Source: Chloroflexota bacterium (GTDB taxonomy: Bacteria > Chloroflexota > Anaerolineae > Aggregatilineales > Phototrophicaceae). From it: 51,140 nucleotides of DNA. The stretch covers positions 1 through 51,140 of the forward strand of contig WTGN01000005.1 of NCBI GenBank assembly GCA_011523545.1. Reading direction: 5' to 3'. Below the pieces are notes generated by a model that worked only from the letters and a program-made list of their open reading frames with translations, did no database searches and was not told the origin of the DNA. How positions within the stretch are numbered: the first letter of the stretch is position 1; each line of letters starts with the position of its first letter. This document shows positions 8,927 to 17,264 of this stretch, in pieces. The translations under genes were made by a program, and so were the position numbers.

Positions 8927-9345
8927 GAGTCGTCGTCCCCGGCCAGGCGCCGCTTGCGCGATTTGATTTGATCGAGGATTTCTTCCGCCGGGCTCGCGGT
9001 ATCAAAATAGGCGCTTTGGGCTCGCTCCAGGGCGCTGAGGCGTTGACGGGCCGCGGCCTCGTCTTCGTCTTCGTCTATGGCGTCATCATCGCTCGCATGG
9101 GCGTCGATGCTGCCTTCCTGGACCGCGCCGACTGAGGCGGCGATTTCGTCTTCCATGACTTCGGCTGTATCGCGCCCTTCGATCACGAGCTTGTAAAAGG
9201 CGAAGGCGATGCCGGCTGCGATTGCGAGCGGGACGAGCAAACTGAATGCGGTGGAGATGATGTTCAGCAGACCCAGCACCAGCACGACGACCAGGACGGC
9301 GATCAGCAGGTAACGAATGCGTTTGTCGTCCAGGTATTGTCTCAC
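8923..9345 (-). CDS. Small membrane protein with acidic cytoplasmic tail, unknown function
   Basis: This 140-residue protein has no family that I recognise. Two hydrophobic stretches, about residues 12-30 and 34-52, would form a membrane hairpin. They are followed by a soluble tail of about 85 residues that is very acidic in the middle (DDDAIDEDEDE near 86-96) and ends in a helical, basic segment (QIKSRKRRLAGDDDS). It starts with GTG 9345 and has no strong ribosome site. A TATAAT-like -10 lies at 9372-9377 on the minus strand. Its stop overlaps the MOSC start, so the two form an operon. Proteins with this shape often scaffold other membrane proteins, but nothing here shows it. Confidence 0.7.
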   Translation of the reverse strand: MRQYLDDKRIRYLLIAVLVVVLVLGLLNIISTAFSLLVPLAIAAGIAFAFYKLVIEGRDTAEVMEDEIAASVGAVQEGSIDAHASDDDAIDEDEDEAAARQRLSALERAQSAYFDTASPAEEILDQIKSRKRRLAGDDDS

Positions 9346-9391
9346 CGCAATGATCCATTCGACTCACTACAATTATAGCGTCGGACAGTCC

Positions 9392-10864
9392 TCAGACGGC
9401 TTCGGAGATTTCCGCCGCGCACGGGCGAGAATGCGCTCGCGCATGCCGCAGCGTCCAGGATTCGCGCAGGCTCCAGGCGGCCACAAGCGCGTATGAGAGC
9501 GCATATATCAGCAAATAGGGGCACAATTCGCGCTGCAATTCCCAGGCGAGCGACGCCGCCCAAAACGCATAGCCCATCAGCGCCAATTCCAGCCAGAGGG
9601 TGAGGCCGGTGGACAGGGCGTAGGGGCTGCGCTCCCAACCGCGCTTGAATTTCGGCGTGCGGCGGAATGGGGGTTTGCAGCCCAGCAGCGCGGCGAAGAC
9701 TGCCAGACTGTTGCTCAGGGACAGGCCGGCGCCGATGAAGAGCAGGGCCGGGAAATCGCTCAGCATATTCAGCGCGCCGCGTTTCCCATAGAGCCGCGTT
9801 TGGCTGGCGATGTACATGAGCGGCGGCGCCAGCCCAATGATGCCGAGCGGCGCCAGCGACAGGCCGGCCAGCGCTTCCGCCTGCAGCAGCGGCGGCGTCA
9901 GCAGGAGCATCAGCAGCATCAAGGGCTGTGGCAGATATTGGCAGAGATGCTGAATCGCCATGATTTTCTGCCAGGCGCCCAGATTTGACGACAGGATAGG
10001 ACGGGCCAATTTGCGCAGGCATTGGGTATTGCCGGTCGCCCAGCGCGTCTGCTGCTGTTTGTAGGCGGCCAGCTGCGGCGGAATCTCGCCCGGCACTTCG
10101 ACCTCGGGCAGGAACTGCGAGCGCCAGCCGGCCAGTTGGGCGCGGTAGCTCAGGTCGAGGTCTTCGGTCAAGGTATCGGCGGACCAGCCGCCGGCGTCTT
10201 CAATGCAGCTGCGCCGCCAGACGCCGCCGGTGCCATTGAATGGTATCAGCCAGCCGCTGCGGTTGCGGGCCGCCTGCTCGACCACGAAATGGGTGTCGAT
10301 AGACAGCCGCTGCGCCCGCGTCAGGTTGTTTTCTTCGGCGTTGAGGTGCCCCCAGCGGCTTTGCACGATGCCGACGGCGGGGTCGGCAAGCAGGCGCGGC
10401 ATCGTCCGGCGCAGGAATGCGGGCGGCGGCAGGAAGTCGGCGTCAAATATGGCGATGTATTCGTCATCGCTATGCCGCAAGCCTTCAGCCAGGGCGCCGG
10501 CTTTGAAGCCCGCGCGATCAGCCCGGCGGATATGCTGGACGCGGTAGCCGCGCGCCGCCAGGTCGGCCAGTTTCCTCGCCACCAACTGGGCGGTCAAGTC
10601 GTCCGAATCATCAAGCGCTTGTATCAGGAGTTTATCACGCGGGTAATCGAAGGCGGCCACCGCGTCTATCAGGCGGCCGGCTACATTGGCTTCGTTATAG
10701 AGCGGCAGCTGCACGGTGACCGGGGGCAACTGCTGGATCGGCGGCTGCGCCCCTGTTGGCCGGCGGCTGCGCCAATAGCGCCATAAGAGAAAGGCCTGCC
10801 CCGCTGTGTAGAAACCCAGCGAGAGCGCGCAGAGGGCGTAAATGATCTGCAATAGCGTCAACAT
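9392..10864 (-). CDS. Membrane glycosyltransferase family 2, cellulose-synthase-like
   Basis: This 490-residue processive-type GT2 has one N-terminal membrane helix, a cytoplasmic catalytic domain and about four or five C-terminal membrane segments. Catalytic motifs are clear: PLYNEANVAGRLIDAV, ALDDSDD, IFDADFLPP (DXD metal site), TEDLDLSYRAQ (the TED base) and QQQTRWATG (the QxxRW acceptor motif). GFKAGAL and NGTGGVWRR are also family-typical. Relatives make cellulose, mannan or membrane glycolipids; no partner such as a BcsB-like subunit or PilZ domain is encoded nearby, so the product is open. The DNA is strongly G+C-rich like the neighbours. It is the upstream-most gene of a minus-strand run of three. 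Confidence 0.88.
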   Translation of the reverse strand: MLTLLQIIYALCALSLGFYTAGQAFLLWRYWRSRRPTGAQPPIQQLPPVTVQLPLYNEANVAGRLIDAVAAFDYPRDKLLIQALDDSDDLTAQLVARKLADLAARGYRVQHIRRADRAGFKAGALAEGLRHSDDEYIAIFDADFLPPPAFLRRTMPRLLADPAVGIVQSRWGHLNAEENNLTRAQRLSIDTHFVVEQAARNRSGWLIPFNGTGGVWRRSCIEDAGGWSADTLTEDLDLSYRAQLAGWRSQFLPEVEVPGEIPPQLAAYKQQQTRWATGNTQCLRKLARPILSSNLGAWQKIMAIQHLCQYLPQPLMLLMLLLTPPLLQAEALAGLSLAPLGIIGLAPPLMYIASQTRLYGKRGALNMLSDFPALLFIGAGLSLSNSLAVFAALLGCKPPFRRTPKFKRGWERSPYALSTGLTLWLELALMGYAFWAASLAWELQRELCPYLLIYALSYALVAAWSLRESWTLRHARAHSRPCAAEISEAV

Positions 10865-11052
10865 CGCTGCGATTCTAAATTGTCATCATGGGACTGACAA
10901 GATGCATGTGCGCCGTTCCGTAGTGCTGGCGTAGGGTTCGCGTCGGTTTGTCGAAAGGGAGGATGGCTCTGGGGGACTGTATCATAGGCAGCGAGCTTGT
11001 GGGCCGCTCGCGGGTTTTTATTCATCCAGCAGGAGAAAGGAGGCGGCTTGCT

Positions 11053-11127
11053 ATGCAAATATACTACGTCCGCTTTATGTTATTGCTCGGTGTATGCGTC
11101 TTTGTATTTTATCTGCTTTCATCATGA
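11053..11127 (+). CDS. Putative 24-residue single-helix membrane peptide
   Basis: A short reading frame starts at ATG 11053, nine bases after AAAGGAGG (11036-11043), the strongest ribosome site in this stretch. It encodes MQIYYVRFMLLLGVCVFVFYLLSS: a short polar start with one arginine, then about 17 hydrophobic residues, then a stop. That is the shape of a one-pass regulatory membrane peptide. Upstream at 10991-11011 is a GCGAGC/GCTCGC hairpin followed by GGGTTTTTATT, which could be an attenuator or a terminator. The rest of the 575-base gap around it holds only repeat units. I recognise no homologue; without comparative data it remains a prediction. Confidence 0.5.
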   Translation: MQIYYVRFMLLLGVCVFVFYLLSS

Positions 11128-11178
11128 GTGAATTGGCGGCGGTCACCGCGATTCACCTGTCTGCCTCAAAGTGTTCTC

Positions 11179-11205
11179 TGTAGGGGCGAGCTACCTGCTC
11201 GCCCG
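11179..11205 (+). repeat. Half element of the GGGCGA hairpin repeat family
   Basis: TGTAGGGGCGAG leads into one 21-nt hairpin unit (GGGCGA, core GCTACCTGC, TCGCCC). The bases after it (GTTGATTGC) match the spacer of the full element at 23428, but no second unit follows, so this is half an element. Confidence 0.75.
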
Positions 11206-11278
11206 TTGATTGCATAAGGTGATGGCTGCGGGCCAAACGCCGCTGTCGAAGTTGCATGCAGCCAACCCCATGCCTCGG

Positions 11279-11307
11279 CCCCTCCCGCCATCCTTGTGGC
11301 GGGCATC
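11279..11307 (+). repeat. Second hairpin repeat type, copy 1
   Basis: The stem CCCGCCA/TGGCGGG with a six-base loop sits in a context (CCCT before, GCATC after) shared with the copy at 26752. The stem bases change between the two copies but stay complementary, so the structure seems to be what is kept. Confidence 0.6.
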
Positions 11308-11396
11308 CTGTCAACGCTGTGTCAGAACAAACTTCAGCCAGCGCTCCATGCTCTGCGCTCTGCTTTCGCCTGTTTTCACCGGGACTGCCCAGCCGA

Positions 11397-11402
11397 TATA
11401 AT
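11397..11402 (+). promoter_or_regulatory. Promoter for the hypothetical gene at 11440
   Basis: TATAAT at 11397-11402 is preceded at 16 bases by TTCACC (11375-11380). Transcription would begin after the upstream ATG at 11401, which supports the ATG at 11440 as the true start. Confidence 0.55.
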
Positions 11403-11439
11403 GAAAGGCGTTCCCTTTTTTGGCGAGGATGGTCGAGCG

Positions 11440-11829
11440 ATGTCGGAGCAGCGTGTTGCCGTTTTTGAAATCAAGAATTATATGGTGATTTGGCGCCAGC
11501 TAGAGGAGCGGGAATTCGCCGGCGTGGCCGCGCGGATTCGCGGATTGGTGCGCTGCAATGGCGTCGGGGCGGAAGACGAGGACAGCTATCGCCTCGATGT
11601 GTATTTCCTCGCGCCGGACAGCGACGTGCCCGACCCGCAAGTGGATATCGCTAATCGGCGCGGCGCCATCTTCATGTCAATCGGGGATATCCACGCCTTT
11701 GTTGACATTTTGCGCAATGAGAAGCCGATCTTCGGCCACCTGCGCGATGATTACCCGCAATGGACGAGCGTGACCACCAGCAATGAACCAGTCGGCACGG
11801 GCGATGAAGATCATCGCTCCGGCGATTGA
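11440..11829 (+). CDS. Conserved-looking hypothetical protein
   Basis: This 129-residue soluble protein begins MSEQRVAVFEIKNYMVIWRQLEER. I do not recognise a domain. The sequence mixes regular hydrophobic strands (YRLDVYFLAP, GAIFMSIGDIHAFVDILRNEKP) with charged turns and looks like a compact alpha/beta fold. The ATG at 11440 is preferred to longer readings because a TATAAT promoter lies between them and the earlier codons overlap repeat DNA. It is followed after 27 bases by the SbcD-like gene in the same direction, so they may be co-transcribed. The role is unknown. Confidence 0.65.
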   Translation: MSEQRVAVFEIKNYMVIWRQLEEREFAGVAARIRGLVRCNGVGAEDEDSYRLDVYFLAPDSDVPDPQVDIANRRGAIFMSIGDIHAFVDILRNEKPIFGHLRDDYPQWTSVTTSNEPVGTGDEDHRSGD

Positions 11830-11856
11830 GCCGCAGTCCGCGCCCCGGGCCGAAAT

Positions 11857-13101
11857 ATGATGAAGCAGCCGATCCGCGTTTTGCATTTTGCCGATGTGCA
11901 TATCGGCATGGAAAATTACGGGACGACCGATCCCGAGACCGGGGTGAGCAGCCGCGTCTTTGATTTCTTGGCGCGCATGGACGAGATGATCGACTACGCG
12001 CGCGACGGCGATGTCGATCTCGTCGTCTTCGCCGGCGACGCCTTCCGCAGCCGCAGCCCGAATCCGACGTATCAACGCGAGTTTGCGGCGCGCATCCGCC
12101 GGCTTTCGCAGTTGGCGCCGACTGTGCTGCTGGCCGGCAATCACGACATTCCGATGAACGCGGCCAAAGCCAGCACGGTCGAAATCTATCAGACGCTAGA
12201 TGTGCCGGGCGTCTGGGTGGCGGAGGCTTATGAAGCGCGCCGGCTGGAGACCAAACGCGGGCCGGTCATCATCGGCGCGGCGCCTTATCCGATTCGCGCG
12301 CGATTGCTGGAGGCTGGCTCGACGCGCGGCATGAGCATCGCCGAGCAGGATGAGGCATTGGCGCGGGCGCTGCACGAGCGGCTGGAGGCGCTCAGGGACC
12401 GGGCCGATGAACTGGCGGAGGCCGCCTGGCCGCGTCTGCTGTGCGGGCACTTCAGCGTGGCCGGCGCCCTTTGGGGCAGCGAACGGGGCGTGATGCTGGG
12501 GCGGGATGTGGTCGCCGACCTGGAGGCGCTGGCGGACCCGGCCTGGGATTATGTGGCGCTGGGGCATATTCACCGCCATCAGAACTTGACGGCGGGCCGC
12601 GCCGATGCGCCGCCGGTGGTCTACGCCGGCAGCCTCGAGCGCATCGACTTCGGCGAGGAAAAGGATAGCAAGGGCTTCTGCTGGGTGGAGTTGGCGCGGG
12701 GCGGCACGCGCTGGGAATTTGTCGAGGCGCCCGCGCGCAAGCTGCTGACGCTGTCGGTGGATGCGCGCGCGCTTGACAACCCGACCGGCGAAGCGCTGGC
12801 GGAAATGAAGCGGCATGACCTTGAGGGCGTGGTGCTGCGCCTGGTCATCAAGTTGACGCCGGAGAGCGAAACGCAGCTGAACGACAGTGTGATCGTCAGG
12901 GAGTTGAAGCGGGCCGGCGTCTTCCATATCGCCGGCATCAGCAAAGACGTCGACAGGCGGTCGCGGACGCGCTTGGGGGTGAGCCCGGAGGGTTTGACGG
13001 CGCTGGAGCTGCTTGAGCGCTATTTCGCGGGGCGTGATGTGGAGGCCGAGCGGCGCGAGGAGCTGCTGCGGCTGGCGCGGGAGATTGTGGCGGGGGAGTA
13101 G
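11857..13101 (+). CDS. DNA repair exonuclease, SbcD/Mre11-type metallophosphoesterase
   Basis: This 414-residue enzyme belongs to the SbcD/Mre11 nuclease family. The five phosphoesterase motifs are seen: FADVHIG (Asp13, His15), FAGDAF (Asp61), AGNHD (94-97), LCGHFSV and LGHIHRHQ. They bind two manganese ions and cut DNA ends and hairpins. The C-terminal third fits the capping domain. SbcD normally works with the SbcC/Rad50 ATPase, usually encoded directly downstream; here the next gene is unrelated and A+T-rich. The partner may be elsewhere, or may have been displaced by the cassette at 13.2 kb. The start is ATG 11857 or 11860; neither has a strong ribosome site. Confidence 0.88.
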   Translation: MMKQPIRVLHFADVHIGMENYGTTDPETGVSSRVFDFLARMDEMIDYARDGDVDLVVFAGDAFRSRSPNPTYQREFAARIRRLSQLAPTVLLAGNHDIPMNAAKASTVEIYQTLDVPGVWVAEAYEARRLETKRGPVIIGAAPYPIRARLLEAGSTRGMSIAEQDEALARALHERLEALRDRADELAEAAWPRLLCGHFSVAGALWGSERGVMLGRDVVADLEALADPAWDYVALGHIHRHQNLTAGRADAPPVVYAGSLERIDFGEEKDSKGFCWVELARGGTRWEFVEAPARKLLTLSVDARALDNPTGEALAEMKRHDLEGVVLRLVIKLTPESETQLNDSVIVRELKRAGVFHIAGISKDVDRRSRTRLGVSPEGLTALELLERYFAGRDVEAERREELLRLAREIVAGE

Positions 13102-13110
13102 TCCTCGAAA

Positions 13111-13141
13111 TTGTGGCGCATCTGTAAAAACTCTGTATAAT
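13111..13141 (+). promoter_or_regulatory. Possible promoter of the A+T-rich cassette
   Basis: TATAAT at 13136-13141 is preceded by TTGTGG at 13111-13116, a spacing of 19 bases. It lies about 100 bases before the TIGR04255-family gene and right at the composition change. Confidence 0.45.
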
Positions 13142-13241
13142 CTGCGTATCTTGCGACCATTTGGTCTTACGCCAAGCTAATTCTTACGTACATAGTATAT
13201 GGTCGAGTTGGAATCATAAGGTACTGAAAGAACATCGCCGT

Positions 13242-14048
13242 ATGCCGTTTCCAAACGCTAAGCGGGTGATATATGACATTAATCCGCTAACATCGGTTAT
13301 CTGCCAGCTGCGATTTCCGCCTATATTGTCTATTGAAACCGATGTTCCGGCAGTGTTTCAAGATAGAGTTAGGCGTGAGTTTCCACTATATGAAGTAGTT
13401 CATGACAGTGCCAATTTAACGTTGCCAGACAGCATTGCACAGATCGTACCAAACGAGTTGAAACAGTCTTTAACAAGGCAAAGTGACCGGCGTCATCAAT
13501 TTGCAACTAAAGACAGAAACTGGTCCCTAAGTCTAACAAAAGAGTTTCTAGCGCTTGAATCAAAGGACTATTCTCGTTGGGAAGACTTCAGTGGCTATCT
13601 TCAGCACGCAGTAGAGTCACTTATTGAAGTGTATTCCCCTGCACACTTTAGCAGAATAGGTCTTCGATATCAGAACATCATTGATCGAGACACTCTGAAA
13701 CTCGAACTAATTCCTTGGCACCAACTGCTATCAAGCATTGTATTGGGACCGCTATCCGAAGAATATAGTTATTCGAATGTGATTGAAAACCACGGATCAT
13801 TCTCATTTAAACTTAATGAAGAAAGAGAATACGTACGTGTACAGTATGGATTGGGAACGGACTCGGGAGACGAAGCTAGCAGATTGAAGTACTTGCTCGA
13901 CAATGACTTCTATACGGATTCGGAAACACCTGCGGAGGTAAACTGCGTTGTCACAAAAACAGATGAATTCAATCGACAAAACCGAAACCTCTTTCAGTCA
14001 TGTATTGAAGATAAACTGCACAGAGCAATGCGACCGCAAGATCCATGA
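13242..14048 (+). CDS. TIGR04255 family protein
   Basis: This protein of about 268 residues matches the sporadically distributed TIGR04255 family, whose function is not established. Family traits seen are the start MPFPNAKRVIYDINPLTSVI followed by CQLRFPPIL, the central YLQHAVESLIEVYSP..FSRIGLRYQN, and the end LFQSCIEDKLHRAMRPQ. ATG 13242 is chosen because family members begin at this MPFP motif; the frame stays open to 13161. The DNA is clearly richer in A and T than the genes on either side and its codon use differs, which points to recent transfer. It heads a cassette of three genes. Its last 100 bases overlap the reading frame of the second gene, and its TGA overlaps an ATG (ATGA at 14045-14048). 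Confidence 0.82.
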   Translation: MPFPNAKRVIYDINPLTSVICQLRFPPILSIETDVPAVFQDRVRREFPLYEVVHDSANLTLPDSIAQIVPNELKQSLTRQSDRRHQFATKDRNWSLSLTKEFLALESKDYSRWEDFSGYLQHAVESLIEVYSPAHFSRIGLRYQNIIDRDTLKLELIPWHQLLSSIVLGPLSEEYSYSNVIENHGSFSFKLNEEREYVRVQYGLGTDSGDEASRLKYLLDNDFYTDSETPAEVNCVVTKTDEFNRQNRNLFQSCIEDKLHRAMRPQDP

Positions 14049-14433
14049 AGTTACGCGAGTTTCCCATTACAAGGAACTCGACACGGAAGAACTTGACATT
14101 GGAATAGCCAAAACGGCGGACTCGCTCGAAGAGTTGCTCGTTCGTTTTCTTTTGATACTTAATGACCGACATAGCCTGCAAGCAACCAGTCAGCACATAG
14201 AGGAACTGCTGAAGCGATACATATTGGCAGTAGTCGCAGTTAGTTACATTGACGAAACTAAACTTGACAGCGCGGTTACTTTAAATCTCCACTTGCCAAC
14301 GCTACCGACGGACGGAGTTGATGATTTGCTTCACACTGTCGATGACATTCGCGACTTTTACTCATGTGTAAACGATCCCACTACGGCAACACCGACTGTT
14401 GAAGTATTCACGCTTGACGTAAGGCAGTCTTAG
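13948..14433 (+). CDS. Hypothetical protein, second gene of the cassette (start uncertain, possible frameshift)
   Basis: I do not recognise this protein of up to 161 residues. The middle part is helical (KTADSLEELLVRFLLILND, then HIEELLKRYILAVVAVSYIDE) and the end is rich in short strands. The in-frame starts are TTG 13948, eight bases after GGAGGT (13934-13939), and ATG 13963; both lie inside the upstream gene. A different start, ATG 14045, overlaps the upstream stop as ATGA, the usual coupling in such operons. It opens another frame giving MKLREFPITRNSTRKNLTLE and then a stop. This raises the possibility that the true gene begins at 14045 and has suffered a frameshift, or that the assembly has an error. 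The coding part from about 14100 onward looks sound. Confidence 0.55.
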   Translation: MSQKQMNSIDKTETSFSHVLKINCTEQCDRKIHEVTRVSHYKELDTEELDIGIAKTADSLEELLVRFLLILNDRHSLQATSQHIEELLKRYILAVVAVSYIDETKLDSAVTLNLHLPTLPTDGVDDLLHTVDDIRDFYSCVNDPTTATPTVEVFTLDVRQS

Positions 14434-14478
14434 AGTGGATGTAAATCTCTCGAAACCATACGTGGCAAGGATTGAAGT

Positions 14479-15132
14479 TTGCAGAAAAGCAGACTACCAA
14501 AGTATGAAAAATCAGAAGACGCCGGAGCATTAAGACAAGGGGAAATCCTGTCAAACGTCGTCCAAATCAGTGTACTTCCTGAATCCGTTGATTCAGCGTT
14601 ACCGAAATTAAAACGGGTTCCGCACGACTATGCAATAGTCATTACTCCTGAATGTGATTTGGACTGGGATTTCAAAGCACAACATGGTAAAGAAAGCCAA
14701 GGTAAGCTGATCCCCAATATTCTTCTTTGTGCAGTTGTTTTTGCTAGTGACATTGCTAAGCGCATAAACAAAGATCGTCCTCTAAGCAAAAGGTTCGAAA
14801 CGCGAACGCCGTGGGAAAAAACGACGCAAAATAAGAATGAAAGATATCATTTCCTGGAGAAAGTCGATTCTACTCTTGATCTAGAGGGTGAGGGAATCCG
14901 TTCACTGGGTATCGACTTTAAATACTTTTTCACATTGCCGACTGACTTTCTCTATTCAAGCATCAACCATGGGTCCACACGCAGAAGATGTCGACTGATT
15001 AGGCCTTACAATGATCATCTGAACAGCCGCTTTGCATATTTTCAAAGTCGAATCGGATTGCCTGAAGATCATCAATATCGTAAAGGTGAAATCTTACTAG
15101 ACGGTGCAAGGCCCTCCGCTTTAACTGAATGA
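14479..15132 (+). CDS. Hypothetical protein with TPECDLDWD motif, third gene of the cassette
   Basis: This 217-residue protein starts at TTG 14479, seven bases after AAGGA. It begins with a short basic stretch, then ALRQGEILSNVVQ and AIVITPECDLDWD near residues 52-64. A cysteine-aspartate motif of this kind after two hydrophobic strands, together with a C-terminal LIRPYNDHLNSRFAYFQSRIGLP, recalls a group of uncharacterised bacterial proteins that I remember as sporadically distributed. I cannot name a family with certainty. It has no membrane helix or signal peptide. It shares the A+T-rich composition of the two genes before it, lies 45 bases after the second, and is probably the last gene of their operon. 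Confidence 0.7.
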   Translation: MQKSRLPKYEKSEDAGALRQGEILSNVVQISVLPESVDSALPKLKRVPHDYAIVITPECDLDWDFKAQHGKESQGKLIPNILLCAVVFASDIAKRINKDRPLSKRFETRTPWEKTTQNKNERYHFLEKVDSTLDLEGEGIRSLGIDFKYFFTLPTDFLYSSINHGSTRRRCRLIRPYNDHLNSRFAYFQSRIGLPEDHQYRKGEILLDGARPSALTE

Positions 15133-15320
15133 CAAAACTGTAAGATCGATTCCCGCCACACGAAGTGAAACCCAGATTTCATCTGCATCGGCTCTACACG
15201 AAGTCTGGCGAGTTTGAGAATGCCACTCTCAAGAGTCGCTTTTTCTGCAAGGCCGAACATGTGGTAACATCTCTCGCTATAGTCGACTTCACCCTTGAAA
15301 TAGATCGAGGCGAATCCCCC

Positions 15321-16715
15321 ATGACCCCAGTCACCCCCCAAGACCACCAACGGCCGACCTACCACTTCCTGCCGGCCGCCAACTGGATGAACGACCCCAA
15401 TGGCGTCATTCAATGGCGCGGACGTTATCATCTGTTCTTCCAGTACAACCCCGATGGCGCCTACCACGCCAACATGCACTGGGGGCACGCCGTCAGCGAT
15501 GACCTGGCGCATTGGGAGGAGCTGCCGGTCGCCATTGCGCCGACGCCGAACTCGCCTGATCAGGCTGGCATATGGTCCGGCTGCATGGTGGATGACGGCG
15601 GCACGCCCACGGCAATTTACACCGGCGTCAACGATGATTACTCGCGGCAGGTCCAATGCCTGGCTTTTGGAGATGAAGACTTGACGCGCTGGACCAAGCA
15701 CAGCGGCAACCCGGTGCTGGCAGATGTCCCGGCGCATTGCTTCCAGGCGCGTGACTTCCGCGATCCCTTCGTCTGGCGCGCGGATGACGGCTGGTATATG
15801 ACGGTCAGCGGCCACATCGATGGCGTCGGCGGGGCGGCGCTGCTCTACCGCTCGGAGGACTTGCGCGAGTGGCGGTACCTGCATCCGCTTTTCGTCGGCG
15901 AGGGCGCGCGCCATGGTTACAACTTCGAATGCGTGAACTTCTTCCCGCTGGGCGAGAAATGGGTGACGATCATATCCAGCATGTACGCTGGCGGCGGCGC
16001 CACGGTGCTGGCGCTTGTCGGGCGTTATGAGAACCAGCGCTTTTTCCCCGAAAGCGAGACGGTCTACGATGCGGGTTACGGTTACGCGCCCTTGACGCAT
16101 GTTGATGATCAAGGCCGGCGGCTGATCTGGGCCTGGCTGCGCGAAAGCCGCAGTGTTGACCAGCAGAAGCAGGCCGGCTGGAGCGGCGTTCAGGCGATTC
16201 CGCGCCTGCTCAGCCTGGACAGCAAGCACCGGCTTGTCAGCCAGCCAGTGCCTGAGATTGAGGCGCTGCGCCGGGACGGATTCCACGCCGAAGCGGGCGA
16301 CTTGATCGATGAAGACTTGCCGCTGCGCGGGCTGGCGCTGGATATCGAAACTGAGTTCGATGCCGCGGCCGCTGAAACATGCGGGATTGAGCTGGCGCGC
16401 TCGCCCGATGGCCGCGAGAAGGTCGCCATCACTTATGACGCGGGCAGTGCAGCGCTGCGCGTCAGCCGGCATTACGCGGTCGAAGATAGCGCGCTCGAGA
16501 GCGAGGCGCAGGGTTTGGCGCATCGGCTGGATCCGGGTGAAAATCTGCGCTTGCGCATCTTGCTTGATGGCTCAGTGATTGAGGTGATCGCCAACGGCAG
16601 GAGCCGCGTCACAAGCCGCTTATATCCATCCAGCTCCGACAGCAACGGGCTGCGCGTGATCAGCCCGGAAGCAGTGCGCGCGCTGGATGTTTGGGAGATG
16701 CGAACAATCGGGTAG
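15321..16715 (+). CDS. Glycoside hydrolase family 32 (fructosidase: sucrose, levan or inulin type)
   Basis: This 464-residue enzyme belongs to GH32, which splits beta-fructosyl bonds. The nucleophile motif WMNDPNG is at 22-28 (Asp25), RDPF with the transition-state aspartate is at 147-150, and FECVNFF holds the acid/base Glu203. The five-bladed propeller fills about residues 10-315 and the C-terminal beta-sandwich the rest. There is no signal peptide, so the substrate is imported. ATG 15321 has GAGG upstream; the frame is open further back to 15165 but those residues are not family-like and lie in the tail of the A+T-rich region. G+C content returns to the genome norm at this gene. Confidence 0.92.
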   Translation: MTPVTPQDHQRPTYHFLPAANWMNDPNGVIQWRGRYHLFFQYNPDGAYHANMHWGHAVSDDLAHWEELPVAIAPTPNSPDQAGIWSGCMVDDGGTPTAIYTGVNDDYSRQVQCLAFGDEDLTRWTKHSGNPVLADVPAHCFQARDFRDPFVWRADDGWYMTVSGHIDGVGGAALLYRSEDLREWRYLHPLFVGEGARHGYNFECVNFFPLGEKWVTIISSMYAGGGATVLALVGRYENQRFFPESETVYDAGYGYAPLTHVDDQGRRLIWAWLRESRSVDQQKQAGWSGVQAIPRLLSLDSKHRLVSQPVPEIEALRRDGFHAEAGDLIDEDLPLRGLALDIETEFDAAAAETCGIELARSPDGREKVAITYDAGSAALRVSRHYAVEDSALESEAQGLAHRLDPGENLRLRILLDGSVIEVIANGRSRVTSRLYPSSSDSNGLRVISPEAVRALDVWEMRTIG

Positions 16716-16727
16716 TTGTCCCAAAGA

Positions 16728-17264
16728 TTAGAGCGGTTTGCCAAGTTTGCAGGCTAGGTCTTCCAGATGACCGAGCTCATGCACACTTAATCCGCGCGCC
16801 CAATGATAGACGGATTCCCTGCGCTTGACACCCTCGCGCCGGACCGAACGCTCCCACTGCGGGCTGGTCAAAGCTCGCAAAATGTTAAGCAGGGCCGTCC
16901 GCCGAAAATCGAAATAAGCCAGCAGTTCGGTGATTTCAAAGGTCTCATAAGCCATCAAGGCGCCCCAATCCCGCTCGGCGTGGATGCGCGGAATGAATGG
17001 CTCGTTCAGCAGCAGCGCCTGGAAGATGGGGTCGGTTCCGCGCTCGGCGCAGTAGATCAGATGCGTCAAGTCACGCTTGAAGCTGCGCTCGCCTTCGCCC
17101 AGCGGCGTCGTCAGTTCCGCCTCGGGCCGGCCCGCGCTCAGGTTTCGCAGGCGCCCGGGCGTCGCTGCCAGGACTTGCAGAATCAGGGCGATGCGCTCGT
17201 CGGATGGCTTGGTGGTCAAGCGTTTGTGCAGCGCCGCCTTGCTCGTTGTTACGCCATTCGTCAT
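16728..17264 (-). CDS. DinB-family protein
   Basis: This 178-residue protein has the four-helix DinB-like fold (DinB_2 group), members of which are metal-binding and often take part in thiol- or damage-related reactions. The expected histidines are present: DLTHLIYCAERG near residue 68 and SVHELGHLEDL near residue 161, which would form the metal site. Its ATG overlaps the stop of the deformylase gene by four bases (ATGA), so it is translated together with it. The biochemical reaction cannot be inferred from the context. It is convergent with the GH32 gene, with 12 bases between them. Confidence 0.82.
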   Translation of the reverse strand: MTNGVTTSKAALHKRLTTKPSDERIALILQVLAATPGRLRNLSAGRPEAELTTPLGEGERSFKRDLTHLIYCAERGTDPIFQALLLNEPFIPRIHAERDWGALMAYETFEITELLAYFDFRRTALLNILRALTSPQWERSVRREGVKRRESVYHWARGLSVHELGHLEDLACKLGKPL

